Shown here in pieces: positions 36,234 through 47,639 of a DNA stretch of 64,000 bases (position 1 is the stretch's first letter; every line of letters starts with the position of its first letter). Where the stretch lies: assembly GCA_022494885.1 (NCBI GenBank), contig JAGVSM010001434.1, positions 1 through 64,000 on the forward strand, written 5' to 3'. The translations under genes were made by a program, and so were the position numbers. The notes beneath the pieces are model-generated. The model ran no database searches, had not been told where the DNA came from, and was given only the letters and a program-made list of their open reading frames with translations. This DNA is from Micrasema longulum. Its lineage: Eukaryota; Arthropoda; Insecta; Trichoptera; Brachycentridae.

Positions 36234-36688
36234 GTAACGTGTCCTAAAACAAAGCTACTTGAAAAATAAAAATTAGTACGTCATATTCATTTCTTACCGA
36301 AAATTACCGTAAAATACCGCGGAGATTTTACCGCCGTGCATCTCGAATTTATTGCGATACAAGTAAATATCGTTTTTGCTGCAATATACACATGTATGTT
36401 CATAAGGATGAATGACAATATCCGACTAAGACCCTCCATATAATCTTTCAAACTCACAGTGAAAGGGGCAGTGAACGTAATAAAGTTAAATTGAATTGAA
36501 ATAATATACGAAATTAGAAATTTCAAAAGATCTACTCATTTATTGACCAAAATATAGTTTTTTTTGAATGAGTAAAACCGATAGGAAGACCCACAGTCTT
36601 TAAAACGGTTTCGGGTATGTGGAGGAATGTACTCCTGCTCCGGGGAATTACGCTTTCGGGAATTTTCCCGCGGTACATCATTACTTGC

Positions 36689-36750
36689 ACCTCCAGTACC
36701 TTATGCACCATTGGGTGCGAATAAGAGTTTGATGGTGATGAACATAATGT
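36689..36750 (+). repeat. SINE 3' tail fragment (mirror at ~43.50-43.56 kb)
   Basis: AGTACCTTATGCACCATTGG and GTGCGAATAAGAGTTTGATG resemble the 3' end of the Gly-like SINE. Part of the duplicated arm. The right-arm mirror reads the same on the opposite strand. Confidence 0.45.
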
Positions 36751-37148
36751 CATTGTATTATTTTAGATGTTTGTAAATCTAATATTGTGGATCATCGTAA
36801 TATATAATTTTATTTGAGAATAAAAAATACTGTTTTGTAATCCACTGTATTTGCTTACACAACCGAATATATAATATATGTATTATGTATGTTTACTTGT
36901 TAAATAACCCTAAAGAGGGAAACATTTTGTAGCCGAAACTAGACAGTCAAATTGTACAAAAAAAAATCTTTTTTTTTTTGTATAATTTGATTGTTTTGGT
37001 AATTTTGTTGATAGTTAATTTTCTGCTTACTAAAGTTGAAGGTGTAAACAAGGACTTATACACTCGCATACGTTAATGTTTATTGTATGCAATTATTACT
37101 TTATTATGTCTATATAATGATTTAAATCATATATACATTCAAATTAAC

Positions 37149-37205
37149 AATGCACTGGCCTATGCACCATTAGGTTCTGATAAGGGTTTGGTGATAATGT
37201 ATTTC
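37149..37205 (+). repeat. SINE 3' tail fragment (mirror at ~43.21-43.27 kb)
   Basis: CACTGGCCTATGCACCATTA followed by AAGGGTTTGGTGATAATG, a second, differently diverged copy of the same SINE 3' end inside the arm. Confidence 0.45.
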
Positions 37206-38679
37206 AATATAAATTTTACCGATGTATATATAAATTTACTTTAATATAAAGAAGTATTCGTTTTTATAAACGATAAATCGATATTATTATCGAAACTTAT
37301 TTAAACGAATAATGGCGGTACATTACTTTTTCACTAACACATTCGTAAAAACTCTTTGCGATGTTCTTATGAATATTTTTAAACCTGTTATTATAATCGA
37401 ATATTTTATATCAGTTTAAAAAAAAAAGGTATTTATTTAAGAGCAATATTTTCCGAATAATAAATAACTTACATGAAAACTAAAAACTGCACTAATAAGT
37501 GCATATTATTTATTTATACCCTTTCTAATTTATATTATAAATAAGTGGGTTATATTGTTCATTTTGTTTATATATGTATTTTAAGTTTAAGTAAAATATT
37601 ATTAAAAGTGTTTGCACGTAATTGATGAAAAATAAGTAGTGCATTTTTTTATTTTAATGTTTCTGTATATTATTTTTCATTGTTTGTAAAGCAAATAAAT
37701 ACATTAATGTCAGGCGGGATGGGATCTCTATGAAGACGACAGATATTATTTAATAATACGCTAATTAGCAGCGTGGTTTATTTACATTTCTGTGCGTTTG
37801 ACTTAACGGTTCCTAATTTATCATTTCATTTGTGAATAAAAACTAGCAGATTTAAGATATATACGAATTAAAACATATAAACAAAATTTAAATAATAATA
37901 CGTTGTGTATAAAAATACTTATTTAGTCATGTTTCTTACAATAAAAGGAACATTATGAAAATTCATCAAAAATATTTAATACGTTCGGTATTTTTTTACT
38001 TGTCTAAATCACTCTATAGCTAACAATATATTGAATACTTAAAAATAATACAGTTTTTTTTCTATTAAGCTAACGAAATAGTAAAAAAAATCAATGCCAA
38101 CCTAGCCAAATAAAAAATATCTATCTTTGCTCTTTTGCCTAAATTTTGGGTTTCTGCCTTATCAATTTCAATATATGAAATTCAATTTTAAAAAACATGT
38201 TAGGTTTTTAACACAGAAAAATAATTTTAGTTTAGTTAAATTAATTTATCAATTTTTGAGACCAAATCTCAACTCCATAGAACCAAATTCCTGTGTATTG
38301 AAAGCAAAATACAAAACAATTGTGTTTATAAACAAAATGAACAAAAAATCTTTTGAACATAGGGAACAAGATTTTTTCTAATCAGTGTGAACTCGGATAT
38401 GAAACTAGAAATAAAAATGAAGTAAGTCTGCCATTTAGTAAGAAAACAAAGACACAGAACTCGTTGGTTCACCGAGGTGGACCATCAGAAATAAGAGTTT
38501 AAGGAAAGACCATTAGAAATAAGAGAACAAAAAAAAATCATTTCATTTGAATGTTAGTTGATAAAACATGTGTGTAGCAGATAAGTTAGCTCTTAAAAAG
38601 TGATTGCATTCGAGTTGGTCTTAAAGAATTTTTTTAATTAGTGAAATGTTAATAATTATTATATATTTTAATAACTATT

Positions 38680-38942
38680 CGTCGTCGTCATTCCCCTTCC
38701 GTACCTAATGGTGCTTAGATTACTGCAGTGGTACACAAATCGCAGCGTATCTTGATCATTTTTTGTTACATGAAGGTAAGATGATCAGTCTTACGCTTCA
38801 GGTACCAGTCCAGGCACTATGAAATATTCTGGTGGGAAAACACCTTTTAAATAAATATTTCTCATCAACCATGTCGGGAATCGAACCCGAGACCTCTTGC
38901 ATGGGAGACAAATGCGCTTATCATTACACCACGAGGCCGACT
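38680..38942 (-). mobile_element. tRNA-like SINE (Gly-like head), left-arm copy
   Basis: Read on the minus strand, the head GTCGGCCTCGTGGTGTAATG leads to a B-box GGGTTCGATTCCC. A conserved body follows (CCTGGACTGGTACCTGAAGC, then a GATCAAGATACGCTGCGATT stretch). The 3' end is GCACCATTAGGTACGGAAGG with a GACGACGA tail. The inverted twin is at 41.48-41.74 kb. The head resembles a glycine tRNA, but the acceptor stem does not pair. Confidence 0.8.
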
Positions 38943-39216
38943 AATAATTATATATAGGTTAATATATTAGCACATTCATGTATTGTGTTTGTACTATTTA
39001 AGGACAAAACAAAAACAAAAAAATATTAAAACCTATAACTTTATCAGACAAGAAAAGCACGAATATAAAAATGTAAAGTTTTGAAGTGACAGAGGCAATG
39101 TAGCATAATGTATTTCTTTATATTAAATCAGAGCTACAGACAGTATTACATATATGAAATTATTACAGTTTTGAAAAAAATGCCTCAAAAGTATCGAATA
39201 TTTCAATATATATATA

Positions 39217-39325
39217 CATTTATATTTGTTTTTATTTTATTTATGAAATATATAATACATATCTAAGATATTATACTCCCAGGAATTTAAAAAAAACCTC
39301 ATTTGGGACCGTAAATAAAAATGAG
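39217..39325 (-). mobile_element. LINE 3' tail, left-arm copy
   Basis: On the minus strand this reads GGTCCCAAATGAGG, a T run, CCTGGGAGTATAAT and an AT-rich end in AAATAAAATAAAAA. It resembles the 3' UTR of the intact-ended LINE at 45.26-45.35 kb (GTCCCTAAATGAG, T run, CTCCTTGGGAATATTG), so it is a 3' remnant of a related element inserted before the duplication. Confidence 0.6.
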
Positions 39326-40188
39326 ACATTTTTGTGACAATACATAATATCATACATAGTGAATACATCCGAAATTGTAAGAAAACAAAAAGAAACATAA
39401 AGCATAGTACTTTACACCATCTATATAAATAACATTAATAACTATCACTATCAAAAAGATTTAAGTAATATTTTTTAATTACGACACTTTTGAATTGGCT
39501 ATTCGATTTTTCGTGTTTTAATATTTATTAAAAATTCGGAATGGTCAATACTTTCCAGAAACCTTTTTCCGAACTTCGTTGAGCAAAACTTAGGTACATG
39601 AAAATTCCCTGATTTACGCGTTATTATTATTATATTTATTGAATTATTTTATAGAAATACACCATTCTTTCTCAATGGTCCCCTTGATAAAACCTGTGTG
39701 AAGGAATATTTCTTTTATTAAAAAAAAAAGGTAATAATAATAACAAAAAATAGAAAAAATACCTAATTAAAAAACACCTTTTTCTAAACAGAAATGACCG
39801 AAAAATATTTTTTACAATAATAATAATATTACGAGTACAATACATAAGTTTTTATGAATTTTTTTAGTTAGTGTATACAATAAAGCATTATAAGAGTAGG
39901 CATATTTATTTTATATATTTTTAATTAATATTTTTTCTTTCATTCTTCATACTTCATAAGTATTTTGAAAAAACAACGCATTATCCATAAATAAAAAGTC
40001 GATTACGGGAATAATCTAATTCGGTTATTCGAACTATTAATATTGATAATAATCGTTTGCGATTAAGCACACCCCAACAGATTTCTGTCTGACAGACCGG
40101 GTCGTATTCATTTTACAACGCGTGTGAAAAGGTAACAGATTTTGTATGCGTTTGCAGGATAAGCGCGGTAAAATATCGGGTAGTATGG

Positions 40189-40213
40189 ATTTGCGTGGTA
40201 GGTGTGAAAACGG
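40189..40213. other. 25-bp spacer at the palindrome centre
   Basis: The arms end in GGGTAGTATGG and begin again with CCATACTACCC. Between them is ATTTGCGTGGTAGGTGTG plus AAAACGG, which is not self-complementary. The ~200 bp on each side of the centre are richer in CG dinucleotides than the rest of the arms. Confidence 0.9.
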
Positions 40214-41084
40214 CCATACTACCCGATATTTTACCGCGCTTATCCTGCAAACGCATACAAAATCTGTTACCTTTTCACACGCGTTGTAAAATGAATACGA
40301 CCCGGTCTGTCAGACATAAATCTGTTGGGGTGTGCTTAATCGCAAACGATTATTATCAATATTAATAGTTCGAATAACCGAATTAGATTATTCCCGTAAT
40401 CGACTTTTTATTTATGGATAATGCGTTGTTTTTTCAAAATACTTATGAAGTATGAAGAATGAAAGAAAAAATATTAATTAAAAATATATAAAATAAATAT
40501 ACCTACTCTTATAATGCTTTATTGTATACACTAACTAAAAAAATACATAAAAACTTATGTATTGTACTCGTAATATTATTATTATTGTAAAAAATATTTT
40601 TCGGTCATTTCTGTTTAGAAAAAGGTGTTTTTTAATTAGGTATTTTTTCTATTTTTTGTTATTATTATTACCTTTTTTTTAATAAAAGAAATATTCCTTC
40701 ACACAGGTTTTATCAAGGGGACCATTGAGAAAGAATGGTGTATTTCTATAAAATAATTTAATAAATATAATAATAATAACGCGTAAATCAGGGAATTTTC
40801 ATGTACCTAAGTTTTGCTCAACGAAGTTCGGAAAAAGGTTTCTGGAAAGTATTGACCATTCCGAATTTTAAATAAATATTAAAACACGAAAAATCGAATA
40901 GCCAATTCAAAAGTGTCGTAATTAAAAAATATTACTTAAATCTTTTTTATAGTGATAGTTATTAATGTTATTTATATAGATGGTGTAAAGTACTATGCTT
41001 TATGTTTCTTTTTGTTTTCTTACAATTTCGGATGTATTTACTATGTATGATATGTATTGTCTGTCATGTATGTATTGTCACAAA

Positions 41085-41195
41085 AATGTCTCATTTTTAT
41101 TTACGGTCCCAAATGAGGTTTTTTTAAATTCCTGGGAGTATAATATCTTAGATATGTATTATATATTTCATAAATAAAATAAAAATAAATATAAA
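41085..41195 (+). mobile_element. LINE 3' tail, right-arm copy
   Basis: Mirror of the left-arm LINE tail, with GGTCCCAAATGAGG, CCTGGGAGTATAATATC and ATAAATAAAATAAAAATAAA. No coding sequence precedes it. Confidence 0.6.
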
Positions 41196-41477
41196 TGTAT
41201 ATATATATTGAAATATTCGATACTTTTGAGGCATTTTTTTCAAAACTGTAATTATTTCATATATGTAATTCTGTCTGTAGCTCTGATTTAATATAAAGAA
41301 ATACATTATGCTACATTGCCTCTGTCACTTCAAAACTTTACATTTTTATATTCGTGCTTTTCTTGTCTGATAGAGTTATAGGTTTTAATATTTTTTTGTT
41401 TTTTTTTTATTTTTGTTTTGTAATAGTACAAACACAATACATGAATGTGCTAATATATTAACCTATATACAATTATT

Positions 41478-41742
41478 AGTCGGCCTCGTGGTGTAATGAT
41501 AAGCGCATTTGTCTCCCATGCAAGAGGTCTCGGGTTCGATTCCCGACATGGTTGATAAGAAATATTTATTTAAAAAGGTGTTTTCCCACCAGAATATTTC
41601 ATAGTGCCTGGACTGGTACCTGAAGCGTAAGACTGATCATCTTACCTTCATGTAACAAAAAATGATCAAGATACGCTGCGATTTGTGTACCACTGCAGTA
41701 ATCTAAGCACCATTAGGTATGGAAAGGGAATGACGACGACGA
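41478..41742 (+). mobile_element. tRNA-like SINE (Gly-like head), right-arm copy
   Basis: Mirror copy of the left-arm SINE, with GTCGGCCTCGTGGTGTAATG, B-box GGGTTCGATTCCC and the tail GAATGACGACGACG. It gained its position through the inverted duplication, not through an independent insertion. Relatives elsewhere are at 21.84-22.28 kb (split), 47.2-47.4 kb and 48.86-49.10 kb. Confidence 0.8.
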
Positions 41743-43685
41743 ATTGTTATTAAAATATATAATAATTATTAACATTTCACTAATTAAAAAAAATTCTTTA
41801 AGACCAACTCGAATGCAATCACTTTTTAAGAGCTAACTTATCTGCTACACACATGTTTTATCAACTAACATTCAAATGAAATGATTTTTTTTTGTTCTCT
41901 TATTTCTAATGGTCTTTCCTTAAACTCTTATTTCTGATGGTCCACCTCGGTGAACCAACGAGTTCTGTGTCTTTGTTTTCTTACTAAATGGCAGACTTAC
42001 TTCATTTTTATTTCTAGTTTCATATCCGAGTTCACACTGATTAGAAAAAATCTTGTTCCCTATGTTCAAAAGATTTTTTGTTCATTTTGTTTATAAACAC
42101 AATTGTTTTGTATTTTGCTTTCAATACACAGGAATTTGGTTCTATGGAGTTGAGATTTGGTCTCAAAAATTGATAAATTAATTTAACTAAACTAAAATTA
42201 TTTTTCTGTGTTAAAAACCTAACATGTTTTTTAAAATTGAATTTCATATATTGAAATTGATCAGGCAGAAACCCAAAATTTAGGCAAAAGAGCAAAGATA
42301 GATATTTTTTATTTGGCTAGGTTGGCATTGATTTTTTTTACTATTTCGTTAGCTTAATAGAAAAAAACTGTATTATTTTTAAGTATTCAATATATTGTTA
42401 GCTATAGAGTGATTTAGACAAGTAAAAAAATACCGAACGTATTAAATATTTTTGATGAATTTTCATAATGTTCCTTTTATTGTAAGAAACATGACTAAAT
42501 AAGTATTTTTATACACAACGTATTATTATTTAAATTTTGTTGATATGTTTTAATTCGTATATATCTTAAATCTGCTAGTTTTTATTCACAAATGAAATGA
42601 TAAATTAGGAACCGTTAAGTCAAACGCACAGAAATGTAAATAAACCACGCTGCTAATTAGCGTATTATTAAATAATAGCTGTCGTCTTCATAGAGATCCC
42701 ATCCCGCCTGACATTAATGTATTTATTTGCTTTACAAACAATGAAAAATAATATACAGAAACATTAAAATAAAAAAAATGCACTACTTATTTTTCATCAA
42801 TTACGTGCAAACACTTTTAATAATATTTTACTTAAACTTAAAATGCATATATAAACAAAATGAACAATATAACCCACTTATTTATAATATAAATTAGAAA
42901 GGGTATAAATAAATAATATGCACTTATTAGTGCAGTTTTTAGTTTTCATGTAAATTATTTATTATTCGGAAAATATTGCTCTTAAATAAATACCTTTTTT
43001 TTTTAAACTGATATAAAATATTCGATTATAATAACAGGTTTAAAAATATTCATAAGAACATCGCAAAGAGTTTTTACGAATGTGTTAGTGAAAAAGTAAT
43101 GTACCGCCATTATTCGTTTAAATAAGTTTCGATAATAATATCGATTTATCGTTTATAAAAACGAATATTTCTTTATATTAAAGTAAATTTATATATACAT
43201 CAGTAAAATTTATATTGAAATACATTATCACCAAACCCTTATCAGAACCTAATGGTGCATAGGCCAGTGCATTGTTAATTTAAATGTATATATGATTTAA
43301 ATCATTATATAGACATAATAAAGTAATAATTGCATTATATTATGAGAGGACACTAATTTAATTTGACAGATTTACTTTATATATTCGGTTGTGTAAGCAA
43401 ATACAGTGGATTACAAAACAGTATTTTTTATTCTCAAATAAAAATTATATATTACGATGATCCACAATATTAGATTTACAAACATCTAAAATAATACAAT
43501 GACATTATGTTCATCACCATCAAACTCTTATTCGCACCCAATGGTGCATAAGGTACTGGAGGTGCAAGTAATGATGTACGGCGGGAAAATTCCCGAAAGC
43601 GTAATTCCCCGGAGCAGGAGTACATTCCTCCACATACCCGAAACCGTTTTAAAGACTGTGGGTCTTCCTATCGGTTTTACTCATT

Positions 43686-45352
43686 AAAAAAAAAACAATA
43701 AAAAAGGCTTTTGACACTGTGGACCACAGCATTTTGATCGAAAAACTTCAGTATATTGGTGTAACTGGAATACGTTTAGAAATTTTTAAAGACTATCTTT
43801 CAAACAGATCATCTTTGGTAGAAGTTGGAGGTAAGTTTAGCAATTCTGGTAAAATCACCTGCGGGGTACCTCAAGGGTCTATACTCGGTCCGTTGCTATT
43901 TCTTATATACATCAACGATGTGATAAAATGGGGCATCAAAGGAGGAATACAGCTTTATGCAGATGATACGACTATTTTCTATCACACTAAAAACAAACAA
44001 GATTTACAGAAGATGGTTGAAAGTGACGTTTTACATCTGGCGGAATGGCTGCGTTTAAATAAATTGAGCTTGAATGCAAAAAAGACTCACTACCTTCTAT
44101 TTGGAAACAAGAGTAATGAATCTATTGATGTCTTTATTGGTGTTGATCGTCTGGAAAAAAAAAATAGCACTAAGTACTTGGGACTGTTAGTGGACTCGCA
44201 GCTTACTTGGAATGAACATGTTGAGCGCGTGAAAGGAAAGATTGTCCCTGTAGCTGGAATACTGTACAGATTTCAGAGAATGCTTCAGTTTCGCTGCTTC
44301 GAGCAATCTATTTTTCTATGGTCCATTCGCATTTATCATACCTATGCTGTGTTTGGGGTTTTGCAACTAAGAGCAAAATTTCTGAGGTGCAGATTATTCA
44401 GAATAGAGCGATCAGAAATGTGTTTCACCTACCGTATGATACTCATGTAAGGGACATTTATTTTGAAACAAAAATCATGCCTTTTAGCATGCTTTCCTAT
44501 TTCGAGATAACTGACACTATCATTAATACTACTCTCGACTCAATGCACAGTAACATAAAGCCAGCTTTCATTGGAGACATCCATCGGTACAGTACTCGAT
44601 CAAAAAACAATATATATATTGGATCTGTGAAGTCTACGAAGTTTGGTACTAGATCTTTACAATACATAGGTTTCAAGGAATTTAATAAATTGCCACAAAA
44701 ATTTAAAGTACCTATTTCAAAATATAGAAACAGGACGTGCGAATTGAAGAATTATTTTTTCCAGAAGTACTTTGAATAAATAATGTTAGTTTATAGAGAA
44801 TGCGCATCTTGAACATATACCTTTTAATATTTCACCGTTTTTGCTTGTATATGTAATTTTTAATACTATTTAAATGTTATTTGTGTTTTTTTCTTTTTAT
44901 ATACTTTTTTTGGCTTGTATACATAATTTCAATTTTTTCAACGTTTTTGATAAAAAAAATTAACCTGTATTGGGTGTGCGCATATTTTGTTAATTAAAAA
45001 AAATGATTTTATTTTGTACTAGTTCAGTATGTATATATACATCCATGTAATTTTTAAACTTTTTCAATTTTCTTTCCCAGATTGCATAATGTAAACATTA
45101 TTTTGAATTTATTTCCATGCCTAGTATTCTGTTTATTCTGTTATTTTCAAGTATTTTTCATACCCTTTTAATTTGTAGTATATCATAATTTTAATTTTTC
45201 TGCTTTTGTTAAATAATATTATAGTTTAAAATTTAAAAACGTCTCTAAAAAAATTATTATCTGTATGTCCCTAAATGAGTTTTTTTAAAAAAAACTCCTT
45301 GGGAATATTGTATATAATTATGTATAATATGTTTTCAATATAATAAAAAAAA
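43686..45352 (+). mobile_element. 5'-truncated LINE inserted in the right palindrome arm
   Basis: The left arm keeps the empty site (ACTCATTCAAAAAAAACTAT on its minus strand). Here that site is opened by ~1.66 kb starting at ACAATAAAAAAGGC and ending in a 3' UTR with an AATATAATAAAAAAAATATT tail. The element starts inside reverse-transcriptase motif A, so it is 5' truncated, as is common for target-primed integration. The target was A-rich, so the exact duplication cannot be read. Confidence 0.88.
43697..44779 (+). pseudogene. Reverse transcriptase of the inserted LINE (5' truncated, one frameshift)
   Basis: Jockey/CR1-type non-LTR reverse transcriptase. Seen: motif A (KKAFDTVDHSIL), motif B (GVPQGSILGPLLFLIYINDV), the catalytic YADD in LYADDTTIFY, then the thumb (LRLNKLSLNAKKTHYLLFGN, KYLGLLVDSQLTWNEHV). 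Near 44310 the frame shifts at a T run (CTATTTTTCTATGG). The second frame continues the C-terminus (SHLSYLCCVWG, IQNRAIRNVFHLPYD, FNKLPQKF) to a stop at 44777-44779. The fingers, the N-terminus, the endonuclease and ORF1 are missing. With a single frameshift over ~1.08 kb, this is one of the younger insertions in the window. Confidence 0.87.
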
Positions 45353-45819
45353 TATTTTGGTCAATAAATGAGTAGATCTTTTGAAATTTCTAATTTCGTA
45401 TATTATTTCAATTCAATTTAACTTTATTACGTTCACTGCCCCTTTCACTGTGAGTTTGAAAGATTATATGGAGGGTCTTAGTCGGATATTGTCATTCATC
45501 CTTATGAACATACATGTGTATATTGCAAGCATAAATGGTAGCAAAAACGATATTTACTTGTATCGCAATAAATTCGAGATGCAAGGCGGTAAAATCTCCG
45601 CGGTATTTTACGGTAATTTTCGGTAAGAAATGAATATGACGTACTAATTTTTATTTTTCGAAGATGCAACAAATACAAGTAGCTTTGTTTTAGGACACGT
45701 TACATGACAGTGAAAACCAGGTTTAGATCCATCGGGTGGTTTTCAAGATTTATTATAAGTATGGGACGTTCAAGGTCATTCGGTTTTAACGGTAAGGTAA
45801 ACCTGTATCGTTAAAACCA

Positions 45820-46615
45820 CGCATGCGCACAGCATACGAATAAACTAACCTTGTAAATCTGGCAAACGTCAAACATGCGACCCGCGAGATGTTTTGTTTT
45901 TAAAAATGTATGTTTATTTTTTATTGTGAGCTACTAAATTGACAATTAAATATATTGCGTCATCTGTAAAAACTCAAAAGACGCCATTATACAAATTACG
46001 ACAAATCCATTTGTGGTCATAAATTGGAGGTTCGTAAGTTTTTTTAAATTTGTCTGGACATTTTTAGTCTTTGTCAAAAATAACGGAGTTAATACAGGTA
46101 AGTACTCGTAATTAATACATTGAATCAATTAAAACACGTCATATACTGTCAAAATATTAGTCAGATCGATTTGAGGTCTTTTTTCCTCGATCCAGATCTG
46201 GCACAGTTTGAGTATGTCAGTCGGTGTTGATTATATTTCAACACTAAATTCGTTTCTAATTTATATTAATTATTAATTTATATATATACATACATTATCG
46301 TACGAAACTCGGGATACACATTTAATGCATCTTAATCATGCTATAAAGGTTCCTAAAGATTGCCATATTGAAGCTAATTGAATGACAAGACGATGCATTG
46401 ATTGATTATTTAGTATTCCCAAAGACATACGGTCGGCTTTTGTACTTTCTACTTTTGCGTAATTCACTATTTCACACATTTAAATAAATTATGTTTTTTA
46501 CAGATTTTTATCAATAATGCTAAAATTATTCGCTTGCATGCAGGTGCTCCCTCGGCTAACTAGTGATAACTATGTTAAGATAATATGTTATGAGGAAAAT
46601 AATGAATCAGGTCAT
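45820..46615. other. Unassigned DNA right of the palindrome
   Basis: Starts with the hairpin and a GCATGCGCAC motif (NRF-1-like). No gene seen before the Tigger-like relic. Confidence 0.45.
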
Positions 46616-46619
46616 TAAG

Positions 46620-46910
46620 GAAACTGACAAGGAAGGTGTGCCTACATTAAGACAATTTCAGTAGAATTATAATATATGGAACGCAATAAGCAATATTGGA
46701 TACTTGTGGGCTGAAATAAAAAATGAAAGGTTCCTGTAAACAATTATGCCCGCAAACGATGGATTTTATGAATTTTGAAGAAACTCTGGAAACTATCACA
46801 GATGATATAGTATAGGACTTCAACAATGAAGATGTTAATGAGTTAATTGAATATCACTCACAACCTCTGTCAAATGAATGCTTAATTGCAACAACTGGTA
46901 AATGAAATAC
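46620..46910 (+). pseudogene. pogo/Tigger-type transposase C-terminal relic
   Basis: Reading across frame breaks, the + strand gives VPTLRQF then WNYNIWNAISNIGYLWAEIK, and further on FNNEDVNELIEYHSQPLSNE. In pogo/Tigger (CENP-B-like DDE) transposases a TLR-FW--Y-I--AI-NI--AW motif is followed by a DVEEL---HS-ELTNEDL motif in this order and at this spacing. Stops and frameshifts are present, and the HTH and most of the DDE domain were not found. Confidence 0.5.
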
Positions 46911-47194
46911 GCAGTTAATGTAAGGAAGAACAATTACATGCAAGAACAATTTTTGCTCAAATTACAATTGTAGCTGTAAGGTTTAAATATCAAATCAAAA
47001 TGCATATAAATTTTAAATCCTTATTTTCAGATTTGATGTCACAATCTCTGAATGTGTGAGTACAAAATGAACCTGTGCAAGATCTGTTTGTTTGATCCCA
47101 TATTGTTGAAATATACTTATTCTTCTGACATTCTCAATTACTAAAAGGTGTCAAACCAAAATATAAAGTAACTAATTATTTTCATTAAGGTTGT

Positions 47195-47430
47195 GTAAGG
47201 TATCTCATCATTTCCCTATCCTCACCGTGTGGCGCATCAAATGCAGCATATTTCATCATCAGTTACATGAAGGTAAGGTGATCAATCTTACACTTCAGGT
47301 GCTATTCCAGGGACTGAAACATTGCAGTGAACCTCAAGAATAAATATTTTCTGTTGATCCTGCCAGGAATCGAACTTGAGACCTCAAGCACGGTCGGCGA
47401 ACGCTCCGACTACTACCTTACAAGGCAGAC
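47195..47430 (-). mobile_element. tRNA-like SINE (Gly-like family), diverged copy
   Basis: On the minus strand this matches the palindrome-arm SINE: CAAGTTCGATTCCTGGC B-box region, the body AGTCCCTGGAATAGCACC, then TAAGATTGATCACCTTACC. The head is more decayed than in the arm copies. Confidence 0.6.
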
Positions 47431-47639
47431 ATATCTCTACCCAATTTCCTTTTCCAGAATTTACATAAGAGTTGCAGTAAAGCCGAAAACGCTCGTCCAG
47501 GGCTCTGCTTTCATTTTTCAAACAGGTCTGTTTCCTTTGTCAGCTTGGACACGGACAAAGGGTATGCAATATTATGTTACCCAGAGTTTGAGTTCATTGT
47601 TGGTTGCCATAAAGGAATAATAGAGCATAATATATTTAA

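Larger units (their letters stand above)
36153..40188. repeat. Left arm of a ~4-kb inverted duplication (palindrome)
   Basis: The reverse complement of this arm matches 40214-45784 nearly line for line, from the innermost TAGTATGG/CCATACTA pair out to ACCGAATGACC at 36153. Landmarks within the arm are a SINE tail (36.69 kb), a second SINE tail (37.15 kb), a short open frame at 38.13 kb, a full tRNA-like SINE (38.68-38.94 kb, minus) and a LINE 3' tail (39.2-39.3 kb). The arms differ by scattered substitutions and indels. About 200 bp at 36.87-37.08 kb is replaced by a shorter unrelated stretch in the other arm. Outside 36153 the sequence is a LINE ORF1 relic that is not duplicated. Confidence 0.93.
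40214..45784. repeat. Right arm of the ~4-kb inverted duplication
   Basis: This is the inverted copy of 36153-40188. It is longer because a ~1.66-kb LINE was inserted at about 43686-45350. Homology resumes at TATTTTGGTCAATAAATGAG (about 45352) and ends at GGTCATTCGGT (45784). Small differences include an extra ~15 bp near 41.06 kb and extra 14-17 bp near 45.53 and 45.66 kb. Just outside the arm end is a hairpin, GGTTTTAACG/CGTTAAAACC (45782-45818), then GCATGCGCAC. Confidence 0.93.

Noticed and set aside
41478..41552. A glycine tRNA gene in the palindrome arm
   Set aside because: The head resembles tRNA-Gly, but the acceptor stem fails and the body is shared with other dispersed SINE copies.
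38127..42295. An 84-codon open frame found almost unchanged twice (38127-38381 and 42041-42295)
   Set aside because: The conservation is explained by the inverted duplication, not by selection. AT-rich codons and no motif.
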